From: Ideonella sp.
GTDB lineage: Bacteria; Pseudomonadota; Gammaproteobacteria; Burkholderiales; Burkholderiaceae_C
Reading direction: 5' to 3'
Assembly: GCA_016721465.1 (NCBI GenBank)
Contig: JADKIA010000030.1
Coordinates: forward strand, 1 to 64,000
Length of the DNA: 64,000 nt
The notes under the pieces were generated by a model, which did not search any database, had not been told where the DNA came from, and saw only the letters and a program-made list of their open reading frames with translations. Position 1 is the stretch's first letter, and each line of letters opens with the position of its first letter. A program made the position numbers and the translations under genes. Shown one piece after another: positions 11,226 through 19,570 of the stretch.

Positions 11226-12299
11226 ATGAAGATCGCTGTCCTGGGTGGCGGCCACGGCTGCTACGCCGCCGCTGCCGACCTGTCCGAAGCCGGACACGAG
11301 TTGCGCCTGTGGCGCCGCGATGCCGCGGCGCTGCAGCCCGTGATCGATGCCGGCGGCATCACGCTGAAGGACGCCGCCGGCTCGCGCGAGGTGCCGATCG
11401 CGCTGGCCACGGCCGACATCGCCGAGGCGCTGCGTGGCGCTGCGCTGGTGCTTGTCCCGTCGCCGGCCATCGCGCAGGCCGACATCGCCCGCGCGATGGC
11501 ACCGCACCTGGTGGACGGCCAGGTGGTGTTCCTGCCGCCCGGCACGTTTGGCAGCCTGGTGATGTCGCGCATCGTGCGCGCCGCGGGCAACCGGGCCGAG
11601 GTGGCCTGGGCCGAGACCGGCACGCTGCCCTACCTGGCGCGCAAGCACGGCGCGCGCGAGGTCAACGTCACCATCCGCGCGATCCACCTGCCCACGGGGG
11701 TGTATCCCGCGCGCCATGCGGAGCGGGCCATCGCGGTCATCCGCGCGGCCTATCCGGCGGTGCACGCCTGCGGCGATGCGCTGTCGGGCGCGCTGATGAA
11801 CGCCGGCCCGATCATCCACCCGCCGCTGATGGTGATGAACGCCGCGCCGCTGCAGCATTTCGAACGTTGGGACATCCATACCGAGGGCACGCAGCCGGCC
11901 GTGCGCGCGGTGACCGATGCGCTGGACCTGGAGCGCATGGCGGTGCGCGATGCCCTGGGCTACGGCGCGCCGCACTACCCGCTGGCCGACCACTACAACA
12001 ACGACCGCTGGATGTATGGCGATGCGCACAAGCAGCTGCAAAAGAGCGGCGACTGGCGCGAGCACATCGATCTGCACACGCACCGCTACATCACCGAAGA
12101 CACCGAGCTGGGCCTGGCCTTCCTGGCCTCGGTGGCGCGCTGGGCGCAGGTGGACACCCCCATCGCGCAGGGCATCCTGGCCATCGTTGGCGGCTTCCTG
12201 GGCCGCGACCTGCGGCGTGGCGAGCGCACGCTCGATGCCCTGGGCCTGGCCGGCCTGAGCCGGGCCCAGTTGCAACACCTGCTGCACGAGGGCGAATAG
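11226..12299 (+). CDS. Octopine/nopaline (opine) dehydrogenase-family oxidoreductase
   Basis: 357-aa NAD(P)-dependent dehydrogenase. The Rossmann start is MKIAVLGGGHGCYAAAADLSEAGHELRLW (shown as two runs: MKIAVLGGGHGCYAAA, ADLSEAGHELRLW) with the GxGxxA nucleotide motif at residues 7-12. A second domain contains NAGPIIHPP and the catalytic-type histidine region, as in octopine dehydrogenases. Family members reduce an imine or a keto group, often on amino-acid conjugates. The start ATG 11226 has a GAAGGG about eight bases upstream. Three bases separate it from the next gene, so it heads an operon with a 3-hydroxyacyl-CoA dehydrogenase-like gene and an alpha/beta hydrolase-like gene. The substrate is unknown; an indolic or amino-acid-conjugated acid is only a guess from context. 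Confidence 0.75.
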   Translation: MKIAVLGGGHGCYAAAADLSEAGHELRLWRRDAAALQPVIDAGGITLKDAAGSREVPIALATADIAEALRGAALVLVPSPAIAQADIARAMAPHLVDGQVVFLPPGTFGSLVMSRIVRAAGNRAEVAWAETGTLPYLARKHGAREVNVTIRAIHLPTGVYPARHAERAIAVIRAAYPAVHACGDALSGALMNAGPIIHPPLMVMNAAPLQHFERWDIHTEGTQPAVRAVTDALDLERMAVRDALGYGAPHYPLADHYNNDRWMYGDAHKQLQKSGDWREHIDLHTHRYITEDTELGLAFLASVARWAQVDTPIAQGILAIVGGFLGRDLRRGERTLDALGLAGLSRAQLQHLLHEGE

Positions 12300-12302
12300 G
12301 CC

Positions 12303-13304
12303 ATGGCACGCTTCGCAGCCGTGGGTGCCGGCCGCATGGGCCGGGGCATCGCCATCGCCTTTGCCTATGCGGGCCACCGCGTGGCCCTGGTCGATCTGAA
12401 GGCCCGGCCCGCGGCCGACTGGGCCGCGCTGCAGGCCGATGCCGCCGCCGAGATCGCGCAGAGCCTGGCCGGCCTGCAGCAGCTGGGCGTGCTGAATGGG
12501 GCGCAGGCCGAGGCCATCGCCGCGCGCGTCGAGTATGCGGATGCCGCCGGTGCGCCCGCCGCGCTGGCCGATGCCGAGTTGGTGTTCGAGGGCGTGCCCG
12601 AGACGATGGCCGCCAAGCAGGATGCCCTGGCGCGGTTGTCGCGGATCTGCCGCGCCGACGCCATCCTCACCTCCACCACCAGCAGCATCGCCGTGTCGCA
12701 GCTGGCGCCGCTGGTGTCGCACCCGGAGCGCTTTCTCAACATCCACTGGCTGAACCCGGCCTACATCATCCCGGTGGTCGAGCTCAGCACGCACCGCGGC
12801 ACCGCGCCAGCCGTGCTGGCCCGGGCCAAGGCGCTGCTGGAAGGCATCGGCAAGCTGCCCGTGGTGTGCAGCGATGCACCGGGCTACATCGTGCCGCGAT
12901 TGCAGGCGCTGATCATGAACGAGGCCGCGCGCATGATCGAGGAGGGCGCGGCCACCGCCGAGGAGATCGACAAGGCCACGCGCTATGGCCTGGGGCTGCG
13001 CTTTGCCGCACTCGGCGTGGTGGAGTTCATCGACTTCGGCGGCGCCGACATCCTGCACCACGCCAGCCGCGAGATGTCGCAGTCCATTGATTCGGGGCGT
13101 TATGCGGCGCCGGCCATCCTGGATCGGCTGATGGCGCAGGGCCAGCTGGGCCTGAAGACCGGCAGCGGCTTCTACGACTACAGCGGCCGCGACATCCCCG
13201 CCTACCGACGCGACGTATTGCAGCGCACGCTGGGCATGCTGCGCCATGCCGGTCTGTGGCGTGCGCCGGCCGAGGTCACCGCGCTGGACCGTGAAGCGCC
13301 ATGA
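12303..13304 (+). CDS. 3-hydroxyacyl-CoA dehydrogenase-family protein
   Basis: 333-aa NAD-dependent dehydrogenase of the HCDH type. The N-terminal Rossmann motif is GAGRMGRGIAIAFAYAGH (residues 8-25), followed by FEGVPETMAAKQ, STTSSIAVSQLA and the family HWLNPAYIIPVVEL segment. The last resembles HFFNPAHxMPLVEV and carries the active-site His and Asn. The C-terminal HCDH domain contains DAPGYIVPRLQAL and LGLKTGSGFYDY. It probably oxidises a 3-hydroxy (or 3-hydroxyacyl-CoA) intermediate. It sits between the opine-dehydrogenase-like and hydrolase-like genes; its stop overlaps the next ATG (ATGA). No catalytic defect is visible. Confidence 0.85.
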   Translation: MARFAAVGAGRMGRGIAIAFAYAGHRVALVDLKARPAADWAALQADAAAEIAQSLAGLQQLGVLNGAQAEAIAARVEYADAAGAPAALADAELVFEGVPETMAAKQDALARLSRICRADAILTSTTSSIAVSQLAPLVSHPERFLNIHWLNPAYIIPVVELSTHRGTAPAVLARAKALLEGIGKLPVVCSDAPGYIVPRLQALIMNEAARMIEEGAATAEEIDKATRYGLGLRFAALGVVEFIDFGGADILHHASREMSQSIDSGRYAAPAILDRLMAQGQLGLKTGSGFYDYSGRDIPAYRRDVLQRTLGMLRHAGLWRAPAEVTALDREAP

Positions 13305-14104
13305 GCGGGATTCGCCGCGCCTTCGTCGACCTGTCCATCGGGCAACTGCACATCGCCACCTGCGGCGACCCGGCCGCGCCCCCGGTGCTGCTGCTGCACC
13401 AGTCGCCGCGCAGCTGGCTCGAATACCGCGAGGTGATGCCGCTGCTGGGCCGGCGCCTGCGCGTGATCGCGATGGACACGCCGGGCTTTGGCGACTCGGC
13501 ACCGCTGCGCGAACCCGCATCGATCGAAGCCTGGGCCGCGGTGGTGGTGGAGCTGCTCGACGCGCTGGCCATCCCGCGCGTCCATGTCGTCGGTCACCAC
13601 ACCGGCGGGGTCATTGCGGTGCACCTGGGCGCGGCGCATGCTTCGCGCGTGGCCTCGCTGGTGCTGTCGTCCACGCCTTACACCAACGAGCAGTTCCGCC
13701 GCGACCGCCGCGAGCGCCCACCCATCGATGCGGTGGCGCCGAGCGCCGACGGCAGCCACCTGGCCGCGCTGTGGCAGCGCCGCCAGGGCTTCTACCCCGC
13801 CGGCCGGCCCGAGTTGCTGGAAGCCTTCGTGCGCGATGCGCTCAAGGCCACGGGCGATGTCGAAGGCGGGCACCGCGCGGTGGCGTCGTACCGCATGGAA
13901 GACCACCTCGGCCGGATCGTCCAGCCCACCTTGCTGATTCGCGCGCCGGACGATCCCTTCGCGTCGCCCCATGCGGAGGAATTGCAGCGGCAGCTCCCGC
14001 AGGCGCAACGGGTGGACATTCCCGGCGGCATGGTGCCGCTGCCCGATCAGTTGCCGCAGGCGTTTGCGCAGGCCGTGCTGTCGTTCCTGGCGCAGCCGAC
14101 GTAG
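13301..14104 (+). CDS. Alpha/beta hydrolase-fold protein with degenerate catalytic triad
   Basis: 267-aa alpha/beta hydrolase fold: PVLLLHQSPRSWLEYREVMP near the oxyanion strand, DTPGFGDSAP, the nucleophile elbow and a cap region. The elbow reads VVGHHTGGV (about residues 95-103), so the usual Ser of GHSxGG is His. The final catalytic His motif (normally GGH) reads IPGGMVPLP, so that His is Met. The acid residue in RAPDDPF is kept. Normal Ser-His-Asp hydrolysis is therefore not expected; cofactor-free chemistry, a binding role or a non-classical nucleophile are alternatives. Start ATG 13301 overlaps the preceding stop. Convergent with marR, eight bases apart. Confidence 0.8.
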   Translation: MSGIRRAFVDLSIGQLHIATCGDPAAPPVLLLHQSPRSWLEYREVMPLLGRRLRVIAMDTPGFGDSAPLREPASIEAWAAVVVELLDALAIPRVHVVGHHTGGVIAVHLGAAHASRVASLVLSSTPYTNEQFRRDRRERPPIDAVAPSADGSHLAALWQRRQGFYPAGRPELLEAFVRDALKATGDVEGGHRAVASYRMEDHLGRIVQPTLLIRAPDDPFASPHAEELQRQLPQAQRVDIPGGMVPLPDQLPQAFAQAVLSFLAQPT

Positions 14105-14112
14105 CCCACGCC

Positions 14113-14661
14113 TCAATCGGCTGCGGGGTCGCCGTGGGTCGCCGTGTCGGCGGCCGCCGGCCGGTGCAACTCGATGATGGCTTGCAAGGTCGATTTCAGC
14201 GTCTGCGAGCGCTCCACCCCAAAGGGCTGCAGCACGCGCTGTTCGTGTTGCCGCGCCAACGCAATCAGCTTGGCCACCACCTTGGTGCCCGCCGGCGTGA
14301 TGCGCACCAGCGTGATGCGCCGGTCGCCGTCGTTGACCATGCGCTCGACGCGGCCCTTGGCCTGCATGCGGTCGAGCACACGGGTGACGGTGGGTTGCTT
14401 GATGGTGGTGATCTGCGCGATTCGGCCGATGCTCATCGGCTCGTTGCCCGCCAGCGTGGCCAGCACGCGCCACTCGGACACCGTCACCCCCTGCGCCGTG
14501 GCCACGCGGTGGAATTCGCCCGAGATCAGGTGGCTGGCCTGCGCCAGCAGGGCCGGCAGGTAGTCGTCGACGAAGTGCACCGGTGCGGGGCGGCCCTTCG
14601 GCTGCGGCCTGTCCTTCGCGCCCGCACTCCGCGCCAACCCTGTTGACGTATGACTTTTCAT
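14113..14661 (-). CDS. MarR-family transcriptional regulator
   Basis: 182-aa winged-helix repressor. The core is VSEWRVLATLAGNE, recognition region TTIKQPTVTRVLDRMQAKG and wing DGDRRITLVRITPAG. The N-terminus (about 30 residues, basic and Gly/Pro-rich) is longer than the family norm. ATG 14661 is the only ATG available, and no Shine-Dalgarno is visible. Divergent from the oxidoreductase gene at 14751 with an 89-base AT-rich gap, the standard arrangement for a ligand-responsive MarR controlling a catabolic operon. By analogy with auxin-degradation loci the ligand could be indole-3-acetic acid or the pathway substrate. That analogy is inference. Confidence 0.9.
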   Translation of the reverse strand: MKSHTSTGLARSAGAKDRPQPKGRPAPVHFVDDYLPALLAQASHLISGEFHRVATAQGVTVSEWRVLATLAGNEPMSIGRIAQITTIKQPTVTRVLDRMQAKGRVERMVNDGDRRITLVRITPAGTKVVAKLIALARQHEQRVLQPFGVERSQTLKSTLQAIIELHRPAAADTATHGDPAAD

Positions 14662-14670
14662 ATGTTCAAC
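14642..14670. promoter_or_regulatory. Candidate MarR operator/promoter region
   Basis: The only AT-rich stretch between marR and the operon. GTTGA (14642-14646) and TCAAC (14666-14670) flank an inner ATGA/TCAT pair (14650-14653, 14658-14661); CATATG lies at 14659-14664. The imperfect inverted repeat overlaps the marR start codon, so binding would fit autorepression. Confidence 0.4.
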
Positions 14671-14750
14671 TTTAAACGAATGGCGCGGTCATGGGTAGGG
14701 CGATGACCGGTGATTCGGGTTAACGAGCTGGTGTCCTGTCGGAGGGTTGC

Positions 14751-16916
14751 GTGGCCGAGCGTTCGTTCGTCGAGGAAGTCAAGCAGCTGCGGCTCGGCGC
14801 GGGCGAGGTCTTCCGTGGCGAAGGCATCTTGGCGGTCACCAAGGCCTTGCTCGAAAGCGGCGTGGCCTACGTGGCCGGCTATCAGGGTGCGCCCATCTCG
14901 CACCTGATGGACGTGCTGGCCGATGCGCAGGACATCCTGGCCGAGCACGGCGTGCGTTTCGAGAACAGCGCCAGCGAGGCCACGGCGGCCGCCACCTTGG
15001 CCGCGTCGGTGAACTACCCGCTGCGCGGCGCGGTCACCTTCAAATCCACCGTGGGCACGAATGTCGCGTCGGATGCGCTGGCCAACCTGGCCTCGGGCGG
15101 TGTCACCGGCGGCGCACTCATCGTCGTGGGCGAGGACTACGGCGAGGGCTCGTCCATCATGCAGGAGCGCGGCCACGCCTTCGCGATGAAGTCGCAGATC
15201 TGGCTGCTCGATCCGCGACCGAACCTGCCGTCCATCGTGCAGGCGGTGAAGCAGGGCTTCGAGTTGTCCGAGGCCAGCCACACGCCGGTGATGCTGCAAC
15301 TGCGCATCCGCGCCTGCCACGTGCATGGCGAGTTCATCGCCGCCGACAACCGCACGCCGGCCTTCACCGTGGCCGACGCGCAAAACCATCCGCAGCGCGA
15401 CGTGAGCCGCATCGTGCTGCCGCCCGCGAGCTTCCTGCACGAGCAGGAGAAGGTGAGCCTGCGCTGGCCGGCGGCCGTGCGCTTCATCGAGGCGCGCGGC
15501 TTGAACGAGTTCTTCGGTGACTCGGGCGGTGAAGGCACTGGCGACATCGGCATCATCGTGCAGGGCGGCAGCTACAACACGCTGCTGCGCGTGCTGCAGC
15601 GCCTCGGCGTGGCGGATGTCTACGGCAACACCGAAGTGCCGCTGTACGTGATGAACGTGGCCTACCCGGTGATCGACAGCGAGGTGCTGCGCTTTTGCGC
15701 CGGCAAGCGTGCGGTGCTGGTGGTGGAAGAAGGCCAGCCCAACTTCATCGAGCAGAACATTGCCAGCATCCTGCGCCAGGCCGGCCACGCCACCGCGCTG
15801 CATGGCAAGGACATGCTGCCCATGGCCGGCGAGTACACCGCGGCCGAGTTGCTCAAGGGCGCGCAGGCGTTTCTGGCGCACTGCGGGCACGCGGCAGCGG
15901 CACCTTCGCCAGCGCCGGTGCCCGCACCGGCCGAGCATGGCGTGATCCCCATCCAGCCCGTGGCGGCGAGCGTGCACGCCCGCCCGCCGGGTTTTTGCAC
16001 GGGCTGCCCCGAGCGCCCGATCTTCACCGCGATGAAGCTGGTGGAGCGCGAGCTGGGCGAGCACCATGTCAGCGCCGACATCGGCTGCCACCTGTTCTCG
16101 ATCCTGCCGCCCTTCAACCTGGGCAACACCACGATGGGCTATGGCCTGGGCGCGGCAGGCGCCTCGGCGCTGAACGCCCCGGCGGGCAAGCGCGCCATCA
16201 GCGTGATGGGCGATGGTGGCTTCTGGCACAACGGCCTGACCAGCGGCATCGCCAACGCGGTGTTCAACCGCAGCGACAACCTCACCATCGTCGTCGACAA
16301 CAGCTACACCTCGGCCACCGGCGGGCAGGACATCCTGTCGTCCCAGGCGCGCAACCCCACGCGCAGCACGGGCCATGCCATCGAGGCGGCGGTGCGTGGC
16401 GTGGGGGTGAACTGGGTGCGCACGCTGCGCCGCACCTACGACCTGGCCGGCATGCGCGACACGCTCAAGGCCGCGCTGACCACCCAGGAACGCGGCCCCA
16501 AGGTGCTGATCGCGCAGAGCGAATGCATGCTCAACAAGCAGCGGCGCGAGAAGCCGCTGTTGCGCCGTGCGGTGGCCTCGGGCGAGCGTGTGGTGCGCGA
16601 GCGCTTTGGCGTCGATTCGGACACCTGCACCGGCGACCACTCCTGCATCCGCCTCTCGGGCTGCCCCTCGCTGTCGATCAAGGCCAACCCCGATCCGCTG
16701 CGCACCGATCCGGTGGCCACGGTGCTCGATTCCTGCGTGGGTTGCGGCCTGTGCGGCGAGGTGTCGCACGCGGCCGTGCTGTGCCCGTCCTTCTACCGCG
16801 CGCGCATCGTCAGCAACCCCACGTGGTGGGATCGCCTGCGCCAGACGCTGCGCCAGGCGGTGATCGGGCCCTTGCAGCGGCGCCGCGCGCGGGCGTTGGC
16901 CCAACTGTCCTTTTGA
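14751..16916 (+). CDS. Indolepyruvate ferredoxin oxidoreductase alpha-subunit-like protein (IorA type)
   Basis: 721-aa thiamine diphosphate and iron-sulfur enzyme. An N-terminal pyruvate-ferredoxin-oxidoreductase domain (VAGYQGAPISHLMDVLADA ... FENSASEATAAAT) precedes CTGCPERPIF near residue 416. The TPP motif MGDGGFWHNGL ... VVDNSYTS spans about 485-520. C-terminal cysteines include CTGDHSC (near 623) and CVGCGLCG ... CPSF (near 660) for 4Fe-4S clusters. Known members decarboxylate aryl 2-oxoacids to the acyl-CoA using ferredoxin. GTG 14751 is the start, with GGAGGG five bases upstream. First gene of the main operon, divergent from marR. Its role in an aerobic oxygenase cluster is unclear; supplying indoleacetyl-CoA or low-potential electrons are possibilities. 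Confidence 0.88.
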   Translation: MAERSFVEEVKQLRLGAGEVFRGEGILAVTKALLESGVAYVAGYQGAPISHLMDVLADAQDILAEHGVRFENSASEATAAATLAASVNYPLRGAVTFKSTVGTNVASDALANLASGGVTGGALIVVGEDYGEGSSIMQERGHAFAMKSQIWLLDPRPNLPSIVQAVKQGFELSEASHTPVMLQLRIRACHVHGEFIAADNRTPAFTVADAQNHPQRDVSRIVLPPASFLHEQEKVSLRWPAAVRFIEARGLNEFFGDSGGEGTGDIGIIVQGGSYNTLLRVLQRLGVADVYGNTEVPLYVMNVAYPVIDSEVLRFCAGKRAVLVVEEGQPNFIEQNIASILRQAGHATALHGKDMLPMAGEYTAAELLKGAQAFLAHCGHAAAAPSPAPVPAPAEHGVIPIQPVAASVHARPPGFCTGCPERPIFTAMKLVERELGEHHVSADIGCHLFSILPPFNLGNTTMGYGLGAAGASALNAPAGKRAISVMGDGGFWHNGLTSGIANAVFNRSDNLTIVVDNSYTSATGGQDILSSQARNPTRSTGHAIEAAVRGVGVNWVRTLRRTYDLAGMRDTLKAALTTQERGPKVLIAQSECMLNKQRREKPLLRRAVASGERVVRERFGVDSDTCTGDHSCIRLSGCPSLSIKANPDPLRTDPVATVLDSCVGCGLCGEVSHAAVLCPSFYRARIVSNPTWWDRLRQTLRQAVIGPLQRRRARALAQLSF

Positions 16917-16917
16917 G

Positions 16918-18525
16918 GTGAGTGCAACCGTGCCAAGTCAAAGCCAGCGGGCCGGGCACCGGGCCGCTCCCGAGCCGGCCCGCGCCCCCTCGGGGGACCG
17001 ACCGACGTCGCCGGCGGGCGAGCGGCTGACAGAACCCATCAAGATCGCCATCCTCGCCATGGGCGGCGAGGGTGGGGGCGTGCTGGCCGACTGGATCGTC
17101 GACCTGGGCGAGCACAACGGCCACATCGCCCAGACCACCTCGGTGCCGGGCGTGGCGCAGCGCACCGGGGCCACGATCTACTACGTGGAGCTGTTCCCGC
17201 GGGCACGGGCCGAGCGCGACGGCGGCCGGCCGGTGCTGGCGCTGATGCCGCTGCCGGGCGACGTGGACCTGGTGCTCGCCTCCGAATTGATGGAAGCCGG
17301 CCGCGCGGTGCAGCGCGGGCTGGTGACGCCGGACCGCACCACGCTGGTGGCGTCCAGCCACCGGGTGTATTCGATCGCCGAGAAGGCCGCGATGGGCGAC
17401 GGCCGGGCGGACAGCGCGCAGTTGCTGGGCCATGCCCGCCGGGCCGCCAGCCGCCTGGTGTGCTTCGACATGGCGCAGGCGGCCGAAGACGCCGGCAGCG
17501 TGATCAGCGCCGTGCTTTTCGGTGCGCTGGCGGGCACCGGCGTGCTGCCGTTTTCGCGGGCGCAGTTCGAGGCCACGATCGAGCGTGGCGGCGTGGGGGT
17601 GAAGCCCAGCCTGCGGGCCTTCGCGGTGGCGCATGAGCGCGTGGCCAATGGCGCGGCCGCCGAGGCCACGCCCGCCGAGGCCGCGTCCGCCGCCAGGGCC
17701 GCTGCCGTGCCGCGAGATGGCCGCGTCCGCGCGCTGCTCGAGCGCATCGACCAGGGCTTCCCGGTCGCCGCGAAGCCCCTGCTGATCGAAGGCGTGCGCC
17801 GCCTCGTTGACTACCAGGACCCGGCGTACGCGGCGCAATACCTCGATCGCCTGCAGGCCCTGTGCCAGACGCCGCAGGCCGACCGGTGCTTGCCCGAAGC
17901 GGCGCGCCACCTGGCGCTGTGGATGAGCTACGAGGACACCGTGCGCGTGGCCGAATTGAAGACCCGCGACACGCGCTTCGCCCGGGTGCGCAGCGAGCTG
18001 CGGCTGGGCGACACCACGCCGCTGGACCTGCACGAGTTCATGCACCCGCGGGTGGAAGAAATCTGCGACACGCTGCCCGCTGGCCTGGGCCGCTGGCTGG
18101 CCGGTGCCGGCTGGCCGCGCCGCGTGGTCGAGCGCTTCACTCGGCAGGGCCGCACGGTGGCCACCACCTCGTTGCGTGGCTTCCTGCTGCTCTACACCGT
18201 GTCTGCCTTGAAGCGCTGGCGCCGTGGCAGCCTGCGCTTTGCCGTGGAGACCCGGCGCATCGAGCAGTGGCTCGCGCAGGTGCAGGCCGCCGCCGCGCTG
18301 AACCCGCAGCTCGCGGTGGAGGTGGCGCGCTGCCAGAACCTGGTCAAGGGCTATGGCGACACCCATGCGCGCGGCCTGCGCAACTTCGAGACGCTGATGG
18401 CCGTGGTGCAGCGGGCCGGCGCCGCGCTGGCCCCGGCCACCTTGCGCGAGTTGCGCGATGCGGCATTGGCCGACGAACATGGCCGCCAGCTGCAGGCCGC
18501 ACTCCAGCGCCATGCGCTGGCTTGA
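16918..18525 (+). CDS. Indolepyruvate ferredoxin oxidoreductase beta-subunit-like protein fused to a DUF6537-type C-terminal domain
   Basis: 535 aa. After about 40 low-complexity residues comes the gamma/beta oxidoreductase domain (IAILAMGGEGGGVLADWIV, TTSVPGVAQRTGATIYYVE). It is followed by a long helical domain (PLLIEGVRRLVDYQDPAYAA ... CQNLVKGYGDTHARG) as in IorB-DUF6537 fusions of mesophiles. It pairs with the preceding alpha subunit, one base away. GTG 16918 and GTG 16930 are both possible starts; the latter has GAGGTG nine bases upstream. Residues of roughly 5-38 are encoded by a dispersed palindromic repeat and have no equivalent in the conserved domain, so the N-terminal extension appears acquired. 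Confidence 0.85.
   Translation: MSATVPSQSQRAGHRAAPEPARAPSGDRPTSPAGERLTEPIKIAILAMGGEGGGVLADWIVDLGEHNGHIAQTTSVPGVAQRTGATIYYVELFPRARAERDGGRPVLALMPLPGDVDLVLASELMEAGRAVQRGLVTPDRTTLVASSHRVYSIAEKAAMGDGRADSAQLLGHARRAASRLVCFDMAQAAEDAGSVISAVLFGALAGTGVLPFSRAQFEATIERGGVGVKPSLRAFAVAHERVANGAAAEATPAEAASAARAAAVPRDGRVRALLERIDQGFPVAAKPLLIEGVRRLVDYQDPAYAAQYLDRLQALCQTPQADRCLPEAARHLALWMSYEDTVRVAELKTRDTRFARVRSELRLGDTTPLDLHEFMHPRVEEICDTLPAGLGRWLAGAGWPRRVVERFTRQGRTVATTSLRGFLLLYTVSALKRWRRGSLRFAVETRRIEQWLAQVQAAAALNPQLAVEVARCQNLVKGYGDTHARGLRNFETLMAVVQRAGAALAPATLRELRDAALADEHGRQLQAALQRHALA
16940..17032 (+). repeat. Short palindromic repeat, copy 1 (inside the 5' end of the iorB-like gene)
   Basis: Begins AGTCAAAGCCAG (16936 on), centre CCCCCTCGGGGG at 16985-16996, and ends GGGCGAGCGGCTGACA. 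Its last 45 bases match copy 3 (34351 on) at about 37 positions. It lies in frame and adds about 30 codons to the gene. Confidence 0.7.
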
Positions 18526-18540
18526 TCCAACACCCACACC

Positions 18541-19536
18541 ATGACGCCGTCCACCCCCGCCACCTTGCAACTTCGCGTCGACGAGGCGCGCGAGTTGAAC
18601 CCCTTGATCCGCCTGCTGCGCCTGAGCGCGCCCGATGGCGCCGCGCTGCCCGGCTTCACGCCCGGCGCGCATGTGCGCGTGCAGGTCACGCTGCCAGGGG
18701 GCCAGGCCGATTGGCGGCACTACTCGCTGGTCAACGCCTCCACGGCGGCGGCCGCCAGCGCAGCGCCGCGGCACTACCTGATCGCCGTGCGCCGAGACGA
18801 CCAGGGTCGCGGCGGCTCGCGCTACATGCACCAGCAGGTGCAGGTGGGCCAGGTCATGACGGTCGAGGTGCCGCGCAATGAATTCGAGCTGGACCATCCC
18901 GCCGGCTGTGCCGTGCTGGTGGCCGGAGGCATCGGCGTCACGCCGCTGGTGGGCATGGCCGCGCAACGCATCGCCGATGGTGCCGCGGTGCGCATGCACT
19001 ACGCCGGCCGCAGCCGTTCGCAGATGGCCTTCCTGCCCGAGTTGCAGGGCTTGCTGCACGCCGCGCTGCACGTGCACGCCGACGATGAGGCCGGCGCGCC
19101 GCTGGACGTGGAGGCGCTGCTCGACGCGTGCAGCGCGACGGACGAGCTGTTCGTCTGCGGCCCCAAGCCCCTGCTCGATGCCGTGCTGGCCAGGACCCAT
19201 GCCCGCGGCTGGGCCCGCGAGCGGGTGCATTTCGAGGTCTTCGCGCCCGCCACCGTGGCGGCGGGGGACCATGCCTTCGAGGTGCTGCTGGCGCAGGACG
19301 GCCGCACGGTGCAGGTGAAGGCCGATCAGTCCATCCTCGACGCATTGATCGACGCCGGTTGCGACCCGCTGTTCGACTGCAAGCGCGGGGAGTGCGGCGT
19401 GTGCGCCGTGCCGGTGATCGAAGGCGACATCGACCACCGCGACTATGTGCTGAGCGAGAGTGAGCGCCAGGCCGGCAAGGTGATCCAGATCTGCATCTCG
19501 CGCTGCAAGGGCCGGCGCCTGGTGCTCGACCTTTGA
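18541..19536 (+). CDS. PDR-type oxygenase reductase (flavin, NAD(P) and C-terminal [2Fe-2S])
   Basis: 331-aa electron-transfer partner of Rieske oxygenases, of the phthalate dioxygenase reductase/vanillate demethylase reductase class. The N-terminal flavin barrel has HYSLVN (about 60-65). The NAD(P) domain has VAGGIGVTPLVGMA (about 128-141) and LFVCGPKPLLDA. The C-terminal plant-type ferredoxin has CDPLFDCKRGECGVCAVPV with the last cysteine in QICISRC. It moves electrons from NAD(P)H to a Rieske centre. It stands directly before the first Rieske alpha gene and is the only reductase in the island, so it may serve both oxygenases. Corresponds in position to the reductase (iadC, as I recall) of the Variovorax auxin locus. 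Confidence 0.92.
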   Translation: MTPSTPATLQLRVDEARELNPLIRLLRLSAPDGAALPGFTPGAHVRVQVTLPGGQADWRHYSLVNASTAAAASAAPRHYLIAVRRDDQGRGGSRYMHQQVQVGQVMTVEVPRNEFELDHPAGCAVLVAGGIGVTPLVGMAAQRIADGAAVRMHYAGRSRSQMAFLPELQGLLHAALHVHADDEAGAPLDVEALLDACSATDELFVCGPKPLLDAVLARTHARGWARERVHFEVFAPATVAAGDHAFEVLLAQDGRTVQVKADQSILDALIDAGCDPLFDCKRGECGVCAVPVIEGDIDHRDYVLSESERQAGKVIQICISRCKGRRLVLDL

Positions 19537-19570
19537 CAAGCACGCCAGCCCGCATCGACAAGGACACGCC

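Noticed and set aside
11208..13520. 770-codon minus-strand open frame and a 642-codon plus frame in the same region
   Set aside because: Shadows of the opine-dehydrogenase-like and HCDH-like genes, which have clear domains and linked start and stop sites.
14751..18525. Anaerobic pyruvate or 2-oxoglutarate ferredoxin oxidoreductase
   Set aside because: Domain order (IorA with C-terminal clusters; IorB with DUF6537-type extension) fits the indolepyruvate family better.
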